A stretch of DNA of 32,859 nucleotides from the NCBI RefSeq assembly GCF_011390835.1, contig NZ_JAABRQ010000032.1, positions 1 to 32,859 of the forward strand, read 5' to 3'. This document shows positions 1-8,143 of the stretch, one piece after another; position 1 is the stretch's first letter; each line of letters opens with the position of its first letter. Under the pieces are notes generated by a model that did no database searches, was not told where the DNA came from, and saw only the letters and a list, made by a program, of their open reading frames with translations. The position numbers were made by a program, and so were the translations under genes. This stretch comes from Hydrogenophaga sp. GTDB taxonomy: Bacteria > Pseudomonadota > Gammaproteobacteria > Burkholderiales > Burkholderiaceae_C.

Positions 1-1
1 A

Positions 2-67
2 CTCGACCTGATGTTCCTGGGCTTCATCAGCTTCGTGCTCGTCGCCGATGGTCTTCGATTGTGTTAA
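2..67 (+). CDS. Possible 3' end of an unidentified membrane protein (partial)
   Basis: From the left edge one frame stays open and ends in TAA at 65-67. It encodes 21 mostly hydrophobic residues (LDLMFLGFISFVLVADG and so on), which would suit the last membrane segment of a protein whose body lies outside the window. The fragment is too short to assign a family. The second plus-strand frame is also open but reads as non-protein-like sequence, so the assignment rests only on hydrophobicity. Confidence 0.25.
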   Translation, partial: LDLMFLGFISFVLVADGLRLC

Positions 68-106
68 CAGGCCCTAGCTTGGCTCAATGCCGCACCGCCT
101 GCGGGG

Positions 107-117
107 TGATCCTCTTC
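107..117. repeat. Left copy of 11-bp direct repeat flanking the toxin-antitoxin pair
   Basis: The sequence TGATCCTCTTC occurs here and again, identical and in the same orientation, at 872-882. The second copy starts on the toxin stop codon. The two copies bracket the whole antitoxin-toxin cassette. Each copy lies next to a similar GC-rich string: CACCGCCTGCGGGG lies left of this copy and CACCGCCCGCGCGG right of the other. Confidence 0.5.
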
Positions 118-212
118 AGGGGGCAATGCCAGTGGCCCGACTTGAGCTGGTCGAAGGCTGGTTCCACGGCATTCCAGAGTTGAGCTTGCGTGCCCCAATA
201 GCGGCTGGTGTA

Positions 213-230
213 TTATTACGAGCGTTATAA
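213..230. promoter_or_regulatory. Imperfect palindrome before the antitoxin gene, candidate autoregulatory operator
   Basis: TTATTACGAGCGTTATAA matches its own reverse complement at 14 of 18 positions and sits 18 bases before the preferred antitoxin ATG. It overlaps a possible -10 element (TATTAT, 211-216). A weak -35 (TTGCGT, 186-191) lies 19 bases upstream of that. Antitoxins with the AbrB swapped-hairpin fold commonly bind such palindromes and repress their own operon. The role here is inferred from position and symmetry. Confidence 0.45.
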
Positions 231-248
231 CCAATGGGCTCGCTCCTC

Positions 249-473
249 ATGCACACCCTCAAACTCACCCAGATCGGCAATTCTGTGGGCGTCATCCTGC
301 CCAAGGAAATATTGAATCGCCTGGACATCGAAAAAGGCGATGAGGTGTTTCTCACCGACTCGCCCGACGGTTTTCGCTTGACAGTACACAACCCCGAATT
401 CGAGGCGCAGATGCGCGTGGCGCGAGACATTATGAAATCGCGTCGTGCCGTGCTGCGCGAGCTGGCTAAATGA
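249..473 (+). CDS. AbrB/MazE/SpoVT-type antitoxin
   Basis: This is a small DNA-binding antitoxin of 74 residues. The N-terminal half shows the swapped-hairpin AbrB signature: LTQIGNSVGVILPKEIL followed by LDIEKGDEV. That fold dimerises, binds operator DNA and usually represses its own operon. The basic C-terminal tail (about residues 50-74, rich in Arg and Ala) would be the toxin-binding part. An in-frame ATG five codons upstream at 234 is possible, but the start at MHTLKL matches the usual family N-terminus. Neither start has a strong ribosome site. The stop codon overlaps the toxin start (ATGA), so the two are translationally coupled. Pairing an AbrB-type antitoxin with a Doc toxin, rather than Phd, is a known but less classical combination. 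Confidence 0.85.
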   Translation: MHTLKLTQIGNSVGVILPKEILNRLDIEKGDEVFLTDSPDGFRLTVHNPEFEAQMRVARDIMKSRRAVLRELAK

Positions 474-874
474 CAGCTTGGGTTTGGTTGAATCCACAGG
501 TGCTGTTGGCGGTTCACGAGGCGCAGCTTGCCGAGCATGGTGGCGCAGCAGGCACGCGGGATGCGAGTTTGTTTGAGTCAGCCGTATCACGACCGCAAAA
601 CCTTGCTGCCTATGGGCTGCCCGATGGGGGCGCTCCCGATGTGGCTGACCTGGCTGCCGCCTATGGCTTCGGTATCTCGCGCAACCACCCGTTTATCGAC
701 GGCAACAAGCGCACCGGCTATGTGGCAGCGGAGTTGTTCTTGATGCTCAATGGCTGGCGGCTCGAAGCCAATGACTCCGACTGTGCCCTGGCCATGCTCG
801 CCGTCGCCGCCGGTGACCTCACCGAGCCCGCGTTCGCCCAATGGCTGCGCAGCCACGCCCAGGCCAAAGCCTGA
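470..874 (+). CDS. doc: Doc (death-on-curing) family Fic-fold toxin
   Basis: This 134-residue protein is the usual length for Doc toxins. The Fic active-site loop reads [12 protein letters not shown] (His73 to Lys80-Arg81), matching the Doc-type pattern HxFx[DN]xNKRT. AMPylating Fic enzymes instead carry HxFxxGNGRxxR. The N-terminal part has the family motif [15 protein letters not shown] (about residues 28-42). Doc phosphorylates elongation factor Tu and so stops translation; that activity is inferred here from the intact motif. The start ATG overlaps the antitoxin stop codon by four bases, and an intrinsic terminator follows 10 bases after the stop, so the pair forms a closed two-gene unit. 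Confidence 0.88.
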   Translation: MTAWVWLNPQVLLAVHEAQLAEHGGAAGTRDASLFESAVSRPQNLAAYGLPDGGAPDVADLAAAYGFGISRNHPFIDGNKRTGYVAAELFLMLNGWRLEANDSDCALAMLAVAAGDLTEPAFAQWLRSHAQAKA

Positions 875-882
875 TCCTCTTC
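872..882. repeat. Right copy of 11-bp direct repeat flanking the toxin-antitoxin pair
   Basis: TGATCCTCTTC is identical to 107-117. It includes the toxin stop codon and lies immediately before the terminator hairpin. Confidence 0.5.
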
Positions 883-884
883 GT

Positions 885-907
885 CACCGCCCGCGCGGTG
901 GTTTTTT
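885..907 (+). terminator. Intrinsic terminator after the toxin gene
   Basis: A perfect six-base-pair stem (CACCGC/GCGGTG) with a CCGC loop is followed by G and six T residues at 902-907. It sits 10 bases after the toxin stop codon and separates the toxin-antitoxin unit from the SulP gene on the same strand. Confidence 0.8.
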
Positions 908-951
908 CCCCTTGAAGAGATGCCTGTTGCCAACCCGGCGCAGCGTCTGGA

Positions 952-2451
952 GTGTTTTTTTTGTTTGCTCGAATCCGACAGGACTGGTTGTCCAACGTTC
1001 GCAACGATGTGCTCGCAGGGCTGGTGGTGGCCCTGGCCCTGATCCCCGAGGCGATCGCGTTTTCCATCATCGCCGGCGTCGACCCCAAGGTGGGTCTGTA
1101 CGCTTCGTTTTCCATTGCCACCATCATCGCCTTCATGGGAGGGCGTCCGGGCATGATCTCGGCCGCCACTGGTGCCATGGCGCTGGTCATGGTGTCACTG
1201 GTCAAGAGCCACGGGCTGGACTACCTGCTGGCCGCCACGGTTCTCACCGGCGTGTTGCAGGTGTTTGCCGGCTGGCTCAGGCTGGGTGTGCTGATGCGCT
1301 TTGTCTCGCGCTCGGTGGTGACCGGATTCGTGAATGCGCTGGCCATCCTGATCTTCATGGCGCAGCTGCCCGAACTGAACCCGCAGACCATGGGAGTGAC
1401 CTGGCACGTCTACGCCATGACCGCGGCAGGCCTGGCCATCATCTACGGTTTGCCCTACCTCACCAAGGCCGTGCCGTCGCCGCTGGTGACCATCGTCGTG
1501 CTCACCGCGGTGTCGATCGTGCTGGGGCTGGATATCCGCACCGTGGGCGACATGGGCGAACTGCCGAGCAGCCTGCCGAGCTTCCTGGTCCCTGATGTGC
1601 CCTTTACCTTGGAAACGCTGCGTATCATCTTCCCGTATTCGCTCACGTTGATGGTGGTGGGCCTGCTGGAGTCGCTGATGACAGCGACCATCGTCGACGA
1701 GCTGACCGACACGCGCAGCGACAAGAACCGCGAATGTGTGGGGCAGGGCGTAGCCAACGTGGCCACCGGCTTCATCGGTGGCATGGCGGGCTGCGCCATG
1801 ATCGGCCAGAGCGTGATCAACGTGAAATCGGGCGGGCGAGGTCGTTTGTCCACACTGGTGGCCGGCGTGGTCTTGCTGATTCTGGTGGTGTTCCTGGGTG
1901 ACTGGGTGAAGCAGATTCCCATGGCCGCATTGGTGGCGGTGATGATCATGGTGTCGATAGGCACCTTCAACTGGGCATCGTTCCGCAACCTGCGCGAGCA
2001 CCCCAAAAGCTCCAGCGCGGTGATGGTCGCCACCGTGGCCGTGACGGTCGCCACGCACGACCTGGCTCAGGGCGTGCTGACCGGTGTGCTGCTCTCCGGC
2101 TTCTTTTTTGCGCACAAGGTGGGACAGTTCTTGCGCATCACCTCACTGGCCGAAGACCAGGGTCGCCAGCGCACCTACCGTATCACCGGCCAGGTGTTTT
2201 TTGCCACAGCCGACCGCTTTGTCAATTCGTTTGATTTCCAGGAGGTGATCGACCGGGTGAGCATCGACGTGAGCCGCGCGCACTTCTGGGACATCACCGC
2301 CGTCAGTGCGCTGGATAAGGTGGTGCTCCGGTTCCGGCGCGAAGGCACCGAGGTTGAGGTGATTGGTCTGAACGAGGCCAGCGCCACGCTGGTGGACCGC
2401 TTTGCTGTGCATGACAAAGACGGTGCGCCCGACCTCATCACCGACCACTGA
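952..2451 (+). CDS. SulP family inorganic anion transporter with STAS domain
   Basis: This inner-membrane transporter of the SulP/SLC26 family has 499 residues. The N-terminal motif [20 protein letters not shown] and the following [12 protein letters not shown] are characteristic of the family. About ten or more hydrophobic segments fill residues 15-390. A cytoplasmic STAS domain follows at about 400-490 ([20 protein letters not shown]). Members carry sulfate, bicarbonate or other anions; the substrate cannot be told from the sequence. The frame is open only from 916 and contains no earlier ATG, so the start is taken as GTG at 952, directly before eight T residues. An ATG at 920 with a better ribosome site lies in another frame. 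The universal stress protein gene follows after 12 bases and probably shares the transcript. Confidence 0.9.
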   Translation: MFFLFARIRQDWLSNVRNDVLAGLVVALALIPEAIAFSIIAGVDPKVGLYASFSIATIIAFMGGRPGMISAATGAMALVMVSLVKSHGLDYLLAATVLTGVLQVFAGWLRLGVLMRFVSRSVVTGFVNALAILIFMAQLPELNPQTMGVTWHVYAMTAAGLAIIYGLPYLTKAVPSPLVTIVVLTAVSIVLGLDIRTVGDMGELPSSLPSFLVPDVPFTLETLRIIFPYSLTLMVVGLLESLMTATIVDELTDTRSDKNRECVGQGVANVATGFIGGMAGCAMIGQSVINVKSGGRGRLSTLVAGVVLLILVVFLGDWVKQIPMAALVAVMIMVSIGTFNWASFRNLREHPKSSSAVMVATVAVTVATHDLAQGVLTGVLLSGFFFAHKVGQFLRITSLAEDQGRQRTYRITGQVFFATADRFVNSFDFQEVIDRVSIDVSRAHFWDITAVSALDKVVLRFRREGTEVEVIGLNEASATLVDRFAVHDKDGAPDLITDH

Positions 2452-2463
2452 ACGGAGCCCGCC

Positions 2464-3315
2464 ATGTCCACCACACCCCGTGTCTTCGCCTGCGTCGATC
2501 AGTCTGCCTTTGCCGAATCGGTCACCGACCACGCCGCCTGGGCCGCGATGCGCCTGGATGCGCCGCTGGAGCTGCTCCATGTGATCGACCGCCATCCGGA
2601 AACCGCGACCAGCAGCGACCGCAGCGGCGCCATCGGACCGAACGCGCAGGAAGACCTTTTGTCACAACTCAGCAGCGAAGACGAAGCGCGGGTGCGGGCT
2701 GCTCGTGAACAGGGTCGGCTGTTTCTGGATCGGCTGCGAGAGCGTGCGCTGGTCGCTGGTGTGGCGGTGGTCGATGTGCGCCAGCGCCTCGGTCACCTGG
2801 ACGAGACCTTGCACGAATTGCAGTCTGGCGCGCGGCTGTTTGTGCTCGGGCGGCGCGGCGATCAGGCCGCGGCGTCAGGCCTTGGCGCTCAGGTGGAAGC
2901 GGTGGTGCGGGCGCTGGAGCGCCCCATCCTCACAGTCCCCGACCGTTTCCAGGCGCCGCTCCGCGCCTTGATGGCCTTCGATGGCAGCCGCATCACGCGT
3001 CAAGGCGTGGAGATGCTGGCCCAGAGCCCCTTGCTGCGGGGCCTGGGCATCGAGCTGGTGATGGCTGGTGCCGCGGAGGGCAGCGGTCCGCTGGATGCCG
3101 CCGTGGCGCGTTTGCAGGCCGCGGGGATGGATGCCAGCGGTCGGGTGGTGCCCGGCGAGGCCACTCAGATCATCCCGCAGGCTTTGCTGGCATCCGGGGC
3201 CGACTGGCTGATCATGGGCGCTTATACCCATTCGCCCTGGCGCTCCTTGCTGCGCAGTAGCCACACCAGCGAGCTGCTGCAGGCCTGCCGGGTGCCGGCC
3301 CTGCTGCTGCGCTGA
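2464..3315 (+). CDS. Universal stress protein with two tandem Usp domains
   Basis: This 283-residue cytoplasmic protein is built of two UspA-like domains, at about 1-155 and 165-283. The first opens with RVFACVDQSAFAESV and carries a nucleotide-loop-like segment, LGRRGDQAAASGLGAQVE. The second ends in ADWLIMGAYTHSPWRSLLRSSHTSELL. There the usual GxxG spacing of ATP-binding Usp proteins is lost (GAYTH), so ATP binding by the second domain is doubtful. A GGAG ribosome site precedes the ATG. The gene lies 12 bases behind the SulP transporter; sulP-usp pairs are common and suggest a stress or ion-homeostasis link, though no specific role can be read from the sequence. It ends convergently with tolA. 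Confidence 0.9.
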   Translation: MSTTPRVFACVDQSAFAESVTDHAAWAAMRLDAPLELLHVIDRHPETATSSDRSGAIGPNAQEDLLSQLSSEDEARVRAAREQGRLFLDRLRERALVAGVAVVDVRQRLGHLDETLHELQSGARLFVLGRRGDQAAASGLGAQVEAVVRALERPILTVPDRFQAPLRALMAFDGSRITRQGVEMLAQSPLLRGLGIELVMAGAAEGSGPLDAAVARLQAAGMDASGRVVPGEATQIIPQALLASGADWLIMGAYTHSPWRSLLRSSHTSELLQACRVPALLLR

Positions 3316-3328
3316 GGCTCGTCGAGCC
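3316..3328. terminator. Short hairpin between convergent usp and tolA genes
   Basis: GGCTC-GTC-GAGCC starts at the universal stress gene stop codon, within the 20-bp gap to the tolA stop. The stem is only five base pairs and no T run follows on either strand, so termination here is a guess from position. Confidence 0.25.
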
Positions 3329-3335
3329 ATTCCAC

Positions 3336-4265
3336 TCAGTCCTGCGGGCGCAGCACCACGATCATGGGAGAGGGCACGCGGCCGTCGGTGTCGCGCGGCA
3401 GCGAGCCGGTGCGTTCGATGGCGCGCAGCACCGCTTCGTCCCAGGCGGCATTGCCACTGCTTTTCACCAGCCGGCGGCTGGTGATGGTGCCGTCGGGCTG
3501 GGTGCGCACCTCCACCTCGGCTTGCGGGTTGCCGCTGATGGCATCGGTGAACACCACATTGGGTTTGATGCGAGCGGCCACCCGCGCGCCATAGCCGGGC
3601 GTCGGACCGCTGGCCTTCTGAGCCGAGCCGGTGGCCTGCGGGCCACCGCTGGCACCAGCCTGGCCCATGATGCGGCGCATCTGCTCGTCACGGGCCTTGG
3701 CGGCCAGCTCTTCCCGCCGTCGCTCTTCTGCGGCCTTGGCTTGGGCGGCTTTCTTTTCAGCCGCCAGTTTCTCTGCCTGCTGTCCTTTCTCGGCAGCGGC
3801 CTTTTCCTGAGCGGCCTTGCGCGCAGCGGCCTTTTTCTCCTGTTCCAGGCGTTCGGCCTCAGCCTGCTTTTTCTGCGCCTGGGCGGTCGCGATCTCGGCC
3901 GGTGTGGGCCCGGGTGGCGGGGGTGCTGGTTGGGGTTCCGCGGGTTTCGGTGCGGGTTTGGGGGCAGGGGGCGGTGGTGGCGGCTCGACTGCACGCGGTG
4001 CCGCTGCCTGGGGCAGGCGCGACCAGAGTTCGGCCTCGAACACCACTGGGGCGGATTCGTGTTTCCAGCCCACGCCCCAGGTGAGCGCAGCCACCAGCAG
4101 GCCGTGGGCCACCAGTGCCAGGCCCATCGGACCCAACCAGCGACCCGGGGGCGGTGGTGCCAGGTCGCGGCGGGCTTGCGCCGGGAAGCGCGAAGGGAAT
4201 ACCGAGTGGTTGAGTACGCTGTTCAAGGCGGTCTCAGGGGCTGGTCTGCACAGACAGGCCGACAC
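3336..4265 (-). CDS. tolA: Cell envelope integrity protein TolA
   Basis: TolA spans the periplasm and couples the TolQR motor to TolB and Pal at the outer membrane. In this 309-residue reading, one membrane helix lies at about 45-64 (GPMGLALVAHGLLVAALTWG). A proline-rich stretch follows at 95-121, then a long Ala/Lys/Glu helix at about 125-205. The C-terminal TonB/TolA-like domain starts near 222 (YGARVAARIKPNVVF) and ends in IVVLRPQD. The start is uncertain: the ATG used here overlaps the end of tolR by 32 bases, while a TTG (residue 14) falls just after the tolR stop and would also keep the membrane helix. It is the last gene of the minus-strand train. tolB and pal do not follow; a convergent gene does. 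Confidence 0.88.
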   Translation of the reverse strand: MSACLCRPAPETALNSVLNHSVFPSRFPAQARRDLAPPPPGRWLGPMGLALVAHGLLVAALTWGVGWKHESAPVVFEAELWSRLPQAAAPRAVEPPPPPPAPKPAPKPAEPQPAPPPPGPTPAEIATAQAQKKQAEAERLEQEKKAAARKAAQEKAAAEKGQQAEKLAAEKKAAQAKAAEERRREELAAKARDEQMRRIMGQAGASGGPQATGSAQKASGPTPGYGARVAARIKPNVVFTDAISGNPQAEVEVRTQPDGTITSRRLVKSSGNAAWDEAVLRAIERTGSLPRDTDGRVPSPMIVVLRPQD

Positions 4266-4680
4266 GCGTGACGCCGGCGCGTTGCAGCGTGTCCATCACC
4301 TTCACCACGGTTTCGTATTTCACGCTCTTGTCGGCGCTGATCACCACCGGTGTCGCCTCGGTACCGGCCGCGGCGTTGCCCTGCAGCTCTCGTACGCTGG
4401 CAGCCAGCCGGTTGAGGGGCACGGCGGGCGGCTCCCCGGTAGCGTTGCCCAGCTTCACCTGGACCTGTTCATCGCGGTCGATCAGCACCTGCACGAAACG
4501 GTCGGGCTGGCGGCTCGCCTGGCCCACGCTGGGCAGATCGATCTGGCTCGGCGTGATCAGCGGCGCGGTCACCATGAAGATGATGAGCAGCACCAGCATC
4601 ACGTCGATGAACGGGACCATGTTGATCTCGTTCATGGTGCGCCGGCCGCGCCCGCGGCCCCGGGTGGAGGGACTGCCCAT
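4234..4680 (-). CDS. tolR: TolR, inner-membrane component of the Tol motor
   Basis: This ExbD/TolR family protein has 148 residues. A short basic N-terminus is followed by one membrane helix at about 21-42 that carries the conserved proton-path aspartate Asp26 (NMVPFIDVMLVLLIIFMV). The rest is a periplasmic domain with the family pattern VVISADKSVKYETVVKVMD. With TolQ it uses the proton gradient to energise TolA. The ATG lies two bases after the tolQ stop, and the 3' end overlaps the proposed tolA start. Confidence 0.95.
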   Translation of the reverse strand: MGSPSTRGRGRGRRTMNEINMVPFIDVMLVLLIIFMVTAPLITPSQIDLPSVGQASRQPDRFVQVLIDRDEQVQVKLGNATGEPPAVPLNRLAASVRELQGNAAAGTEATPVVISADKSVKYETVVKVMDTLQRAGVTRVGLSVQTSP

Positions 4681-4682
4681 GC

Positions 4683-5375
4683 TCAGTGACCCGATGCCGA
4701 GCTGCTGCCCAGATTGCGTTGCAGGATGTTGGAGAACTCTTCCATGAAGGTCTCCATGGCGTTGGCCACACGGTCAATGTCGTGGGTGAACCGGTTGTAG
4801 GCCACCACGGCCGGAATGGCAGCGAACAGACCGATAGCGGTGGCCACGAGAGCCTCGGCGATGCCGGGCGCCACGGCGGCCAGGGTCACCTGGACCAGCG
4901 AGGCCAGCCCGGTGAAGGCGTGCATGATGCCCCAGACGGTGCCGAACAGGCCCACATACGGTGCCACCGAGCCCACAGTGCCCAGGAAAGACAGGTTGGA
5001 CTCCAGCGCATCGAGCTCACGCTGGAAACTCGCCCGCATGGCGCGGCGTGCGCCATCAAGCAAGGCGCCACTGTCGGTGATGCGACGTTCCCGCAGTTTC
5101 TGGTACTCGCGCATGCCGCTGGCAAAGATGCGTTCCATCGGTCCACCGTGGCGCGCGCCCTGGGCGGCGGCGGTGTAGAGTTCGTTGAGGTTGGTGCCCG
5201 ACCAGAACTCGCGCTCGAAGTCTTCGTTGTGGGTCTTCACGCGGCGGATCGCAAACACCTTGCGGAATATGGCCGCCCAGCTGATGACCGACACCACCAC
5301 CAGCAGCGCGACCACGGCCTGCACCACCCAGCTCGCATCGAGCATCAGTTGAACAATCGACAGGTCTTGGTTCAT
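4683..5375 (-). CDS. tolQ: TolQ, proton channel subunit of the Tol motor
   Basis: This MotA/TolQ/ExbB family protein has 230 residues, the normal length. Three hydrophobic segments are visible: about 13-37, about 130-155 (FLGTVGSVAPYVGLFGTVWG) and about 165-190 (APGIAEALVATAIGLFAAIP). The conserved GTVWGI and EALVATAIGL motifs are present. The start at MNQDLSIVQL was chosen by family comparison although the frame stays open further upstream; the bases before it (cctcacacccctcc) give no Shine-Dalgarno match, so translation may depend on coupling from ybgC 41 bases upstream. Two bases separate its stop from tolR. Confidence 0.94.
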   Translation of the reverse strand: MNQDLSIVQLMLDASWVVQAVVALLVVVSVISWAAIFRKVFAIRRVKTHNEDFEREFWSGTNLNELYTAAAQGARHGGPMERIFASGMREYQKLRERRITDSGALLDGARRAMRASFQRELDALESNLSFLGTVGSVAPYVGLFGTVWGIMHAFTGLASLVQVTLAAVAPGIAEALVATAIGLFAAIPAVVAYNRFTHDIDRVANAMETFMEEFSNILQRNLGSSSASGH

Positions 5376-5416
5376 GGAGGGGTGTGAGGCAAAAGAAAGA
5401 AAAAGGTTTCGCGCGA

Positions 5417-5920
5417 TCAGCAGGTGGCGCTGAGCAAGGCCAGCAGGTCGGCCGGAATGCGTTGCGGGCGGAGTTGGTGGGGATCGACCCAGCCGATGCG
5501 GATGCGGCCTTCGCACAGCAGGCAAGGGTCGCTTTTGAGCTCATCCCCATTGGAGGACTGAAGCAGCACGCGCTGTTCAATTGTGAGCGACGCACGGCCC
5601 GCATCAAGCAGACGCGCAGTAACCAAAAGAAAATCATCCAGGCGGGCCGGTCGGTGGTAGCGCACATCCGTGTGCGTGACCACGAACTGACCCGTACCCT
5701 GTTCGCGCAGGCGCTGCTGCGCCAGGCCGAGCGAACGTAGCCACTCGGTCCGTGTGCGTTCGAAAAACTTCAGGTAGTTGGCATAAAAAACAATGCCGCC
5801 CGTGTCCGTGTCTTCCCAGTACACGCGCACGGGCCAGGTGAATGTGGCGACCACGCTCCCCGCTGCGCGAGCTTCGCTGCTACCCGCAGCGGTTGGCATT
5901 GTGTCGAAGGGTTGTTTCAA
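5417..5920 (-). CDS. ybgC: Tol-Pal system acyl-CoA thioesterase YbgC
   Basis: This hotdog-fold thioesterase has 167 residues. The family signature EDTDTGGIVFYANYLKFFER lies at about 36-55, with the catalytic aspartate in the EDTDTGG segment. YbgC enzymes hydrolyse acyl-CoA or acyl-ACP near the inner membrane and are standardly encoded before tolQ. The first ATG overlaps the stop of the preceding aminotransferase gene (ATGA, 5917-5920); a second ATG seven codons in is also possible. The first 26 or so residues are an Ala/Ser-rich extension. Confidence 0.92.
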   Translation of the reverse strand: MKQPFDTMPTAAGSSEARAAGSVVATFTWPVRVYWEDTDTGGIVFYANYLKFFERTRTEWLRSLGLAQQRLREQGTGQFVVTHTDVRYHRPARLDDFLLVTARLLDAGRASLTIEQRVLLQSSNGDELKSDPCLLCEGRIRIGWVDPHQLRPQRIPADLLALLSATC

Positions 5921-7137
5921 AGCGCTTGCTCCAGGCGCGCCACCGCTTCGCGCAGTTGGTGCATGGAACTCGCGGTCGAAAAGCGCAGGTAGTGGCCCGG
6001 TTCGGCCTGGCCAAAATCGCGCCCCGGGGTGGTGGCAATCTGGCAGCGCTGCATCAACTCAAACGCTAGCGCCCAGCTGCCGCCCTGGTCGGGCTGTGCA
6101 CCCGCCGGCGGGATGCCCCAGCGTTCACACATGCCCTGCACGTCGGCCCAGGCGTAGAACGCGCCGTCGGGCATCACCGGCACGCTCAGGCCCAGGCGGT
6201 TGAGCTCGGGGATAAAGAAGTCTCTGCGCGCCTTGAACTCGGCGCGGCGGCGCTCGTACTCGGCGAGGCTCTCGGGTTCGAAGCAGGCCAGCGCAGCGTG
6301 CTGCGCAATCGTGCTGGCGCAGATGAACAGGTTTTGTGCCAGCCGCTCGACCGAGGGCACTAGCGCCGGCGGAAGCACCAGCCAGCCCAGGCGCCAGCCG
6401 GTCATGTTGAAGTATTTGGAGAAGCTGTTGATGCTGATGACCTGCTCGCCCAGGTCGTCGGGCAGGCCCAGCGCGCTGTGGCCATAGTCATGCTCATAGC
6501 TGAGTCCAAGGTAGATCTCGTCGACCATCGTCACGCCACCGCGCTCGCGCACCAGCCGGGCGATGCGCTCCAGCTCGCCGCGCGCGATGCTGGTACCGGT
6601 TGGGTTGGAGGGCGAGGCCAGCAGCACACCGCGCGTGGCCGGGCGCCAAGCTGCCTGCACCTGCTCTGCGCTGAGCTGGAAGCGCTGTTCAGGCCCGCAA
6701 GGGATCAGCACCGCGCGACCATCGGCCGCCTGCACAAACTGCCGGTTACAGGGGTAGCTGGGATCGGGCATCAGCACCTCATCGCCCGACTCGACGAGCG
6801 CGAGGCACGCGAGCTGCAGGGCGGCCGATGCGCCAGCGGTCACTACGATGCGAGCAGGGTCCACATCCAGTCCAAAGCGGCTGGCGTACCAGCCGCTGAT
6901 GGCGCGGCGCAAGGCGGGCAGGCCGGTGGCTGGGGTGTACTGGCTGCGGCCGGTCTGGATGGCGCGCTCGGCCGCGGCCTGCACCAAGGGCGGCGCGGTG
7001 AAGTCTGGCTCGCCGATGTTGAGGTAGATCATGGGCCGCTGGTCTGGCCCGCCCTGGGCCGCCATCTCGGCTGCGGCCTTGGCCAACTCCATTACGTAAA
7101 ACGGCTCGACGCGCTGAGCGCGCTGCGCAATCCTCAT
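5917..7137 (-). CDS. Class I/II PLP-dependent aminotransferase
   Basis: This fold-type I aminotransferase has 406 residues. The PLP-binding lysine is Lys241 in [16 protein letters not shown]. The cofactor-contacting asparagine lies in SPSNPTG (Asn178), the Asp/Tyr pair in MVDEIYL, and the substrate carboxylate-binding arginine in HYLRFST near the C-terminus. The family includes aspartate, alanine and aromatic aminotransferases; the substrate cannot be fixed from sequence alone. Its start overlaps the nusB stop (ATGA) and its stop overlaps the ybgC start, so it is locked into the rib-nusB-tol gene train without an obvious pathway connection. Confidence 0.9.
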   Translation of the reverse strand: MRIAQRAQRVEPFYVMELAKAAAEMAAQGGPDQRPMIYLNIGEPDFTAPPLVQAAAERAIQTGRSQYTPATGLPALRRAISGWYASRFGLDVDPARIVVTAGASAALQLACLALVESGDEVLMPDPSYPCNRQFVQAADGRAVLIPCGPEQRFQLSAEQVQAAWRPATRGVLLASPSNPTGTSIARGELERIARLVRERGGVTMVDEIYLGLSYEHDYGHSALGLPDDLGEQVISINSFSKYFNMTGWRLGWLVLPPALVPSVERLAQNLFICASTIAQHAALACFEPESLAEYERRRAEFKARRDFFIPELNRLGLSVPVMPDGAFYAWADVQGMCERWGIPPAGAQPDQGGSWALAFELMQRCQIATTPGRDFGQAEPGHYLRFSTASSMHQLREAVARLEQAL

Positions 7138-7646
7138 GCCGCGCCAGGTCGCGGTTTGCGGCTGGTGCCGGCCGCTGCGCCAGCCGCCACCTCGACCGGG
7201 CGCAGCTGGGCGGCCAGGCCGTGCAGCACGCCGTTCACATACTTGTGGCCATCGGTGCCGCCGAAAGACTTGGCCAGCTCAATGCATTCGTTGAGCACCA
7301 CTCGCCAGGGAACGTCCAGGCAGTGCTGGAATTCGTAGACACCGATCCAGAGCACGCCGTGCTCAATCGGCGAGAGCTCGACCAGCGGACGGTCGAGCAA
7401 GGGGGTGATCAGCGCATCGAGCGCGGCCGATTGCGCGATGGTGCCGTGCAGCAGCGCGTCGTAATGCACGCTGTCGGCTTTGTGAAAGCCGGCGAGGTCG
7501 CGGGTGAACGCGTCAATGTCGGTGGCGGCGTTGCGACCCACCAGGTGCTGGTAGAGCGCCTGCAGGGCAAATTCACGGGCGCGGGTGCGTGCCGACTTGT
7601 CGGCGGCTTTGCGCGGCTTGATGGTGGGGGTGCCGGTATCGCTCAT
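7134..7646 (-). CDS. nusB: Transcription antitermination factor NusB
   Basis: This all-helical RNA-binding protein has 170 residues. It partners NusE (ribosomal protein S10) to bind boxA RNA and prevent premature termination of rRNA operons. Family motifs seen are [14 protein letters not shown] at about 18-31, [23 protein letters not shown] in the middle, and [28 protein letters not shown] towards the C-terminus. N- and C-terminal tails (about 15 and 22 residues, basic and Ala-rich) extend beyond the core. It lies two bases after ribH, the classic ribH-nusB arrangement, and overlaps the next gene by four bases. Confidence 0.96.
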   Translation of the reverse strand: MSDTGTPTIKPRKAADKSARTRAREFALQALYQHLVGRNAATDIDAFTRDLAGFHKADSVHYDALLHGTIAQSAALDALITPLLDRPLVELSPIEHGVLWIGVYEFQHCLDVPWRVVLNECIELAKSFGGTDGHKYVNGVLHGLAAQLRPVEVAAGAAAGTSRKPRPGAA

Positions 7647-7648
7647 GG

Positions 7649-8113
7649 TCAGCCAATCTGCGCCAGCACATGCGCCATTTCGACTGCCACGCGCGCGGCG
7701 TCACGGCCCTTGTCCGTCTGGCGCGCCAGTGCCTGCGCCTCGTTTTCAACCGTGAGGATAGCGTTAGCAATCGGGACCTGGTAGTCGAGCGACAGGCGGG
7801 TGACGCCGGCGCCCGATTCGTTGGCCACCAGCTCAAAGTGGTAGGTCTCGCCGCGGATGATGCAGCCCAGGGCGATGAGGGCGTCGAAATCGTCACGCTC
7901 GGCCAGCGCCTGCAGCGCCACCGGAATTTCCAGCGCGCCGGGCACGCTCACGTGCGTGATGTGTTTCTCGGACACGCCCAGCGCCAACAGCTCGGCGTGG
8001 CAGGCCTGGAAGAGGGCGTTGGTGATGGCTTCGTTGAATCTCGCCTGCACGATGGCGATGGAGAGCTTCTTGCCTTCGAGGATCTGGGCTGTGCCCTTGT
8101 CTGCGCCAAACAT
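7649..8113 (-). CDS. ribH: 6,7-dimethyl-8-ribityllumazine synthase
   Basis: This enzyme condenses 5-amino-6-ribitylamino-uracil with 3,4-dihydroxy-2-butanone-4-phosphate to give lumazine, the penultimate riboflavin step. It has 154 residues, the normal size. The motifs are FNEAITNAL, the substrate loop [14 protein letters not shown], and [13 protein letters not shown], in which His92 is the expected catalytic histidine. It sits between ribBA (30-base gap, weak GGA ribosome site) and nusB (two-base gap). Confidence 0.96.
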   Translation of the reverse strand: MFGADKGTAQILEGKKLSIAIVQARFNEAITNALFQACHAELLALGVSEKHITHVSVPGALEIPVALQALAERDDFDALIALGCIIRGETYHFELVANESGAGVTRLSLDYQVPIANAILTVENEAQALARQTDKGRDAARVAVEMAHVLAQIG

Positions 8114-8143
8114 GTGGAGTCCGTTCTTTTGGTTGTTTTGGAT

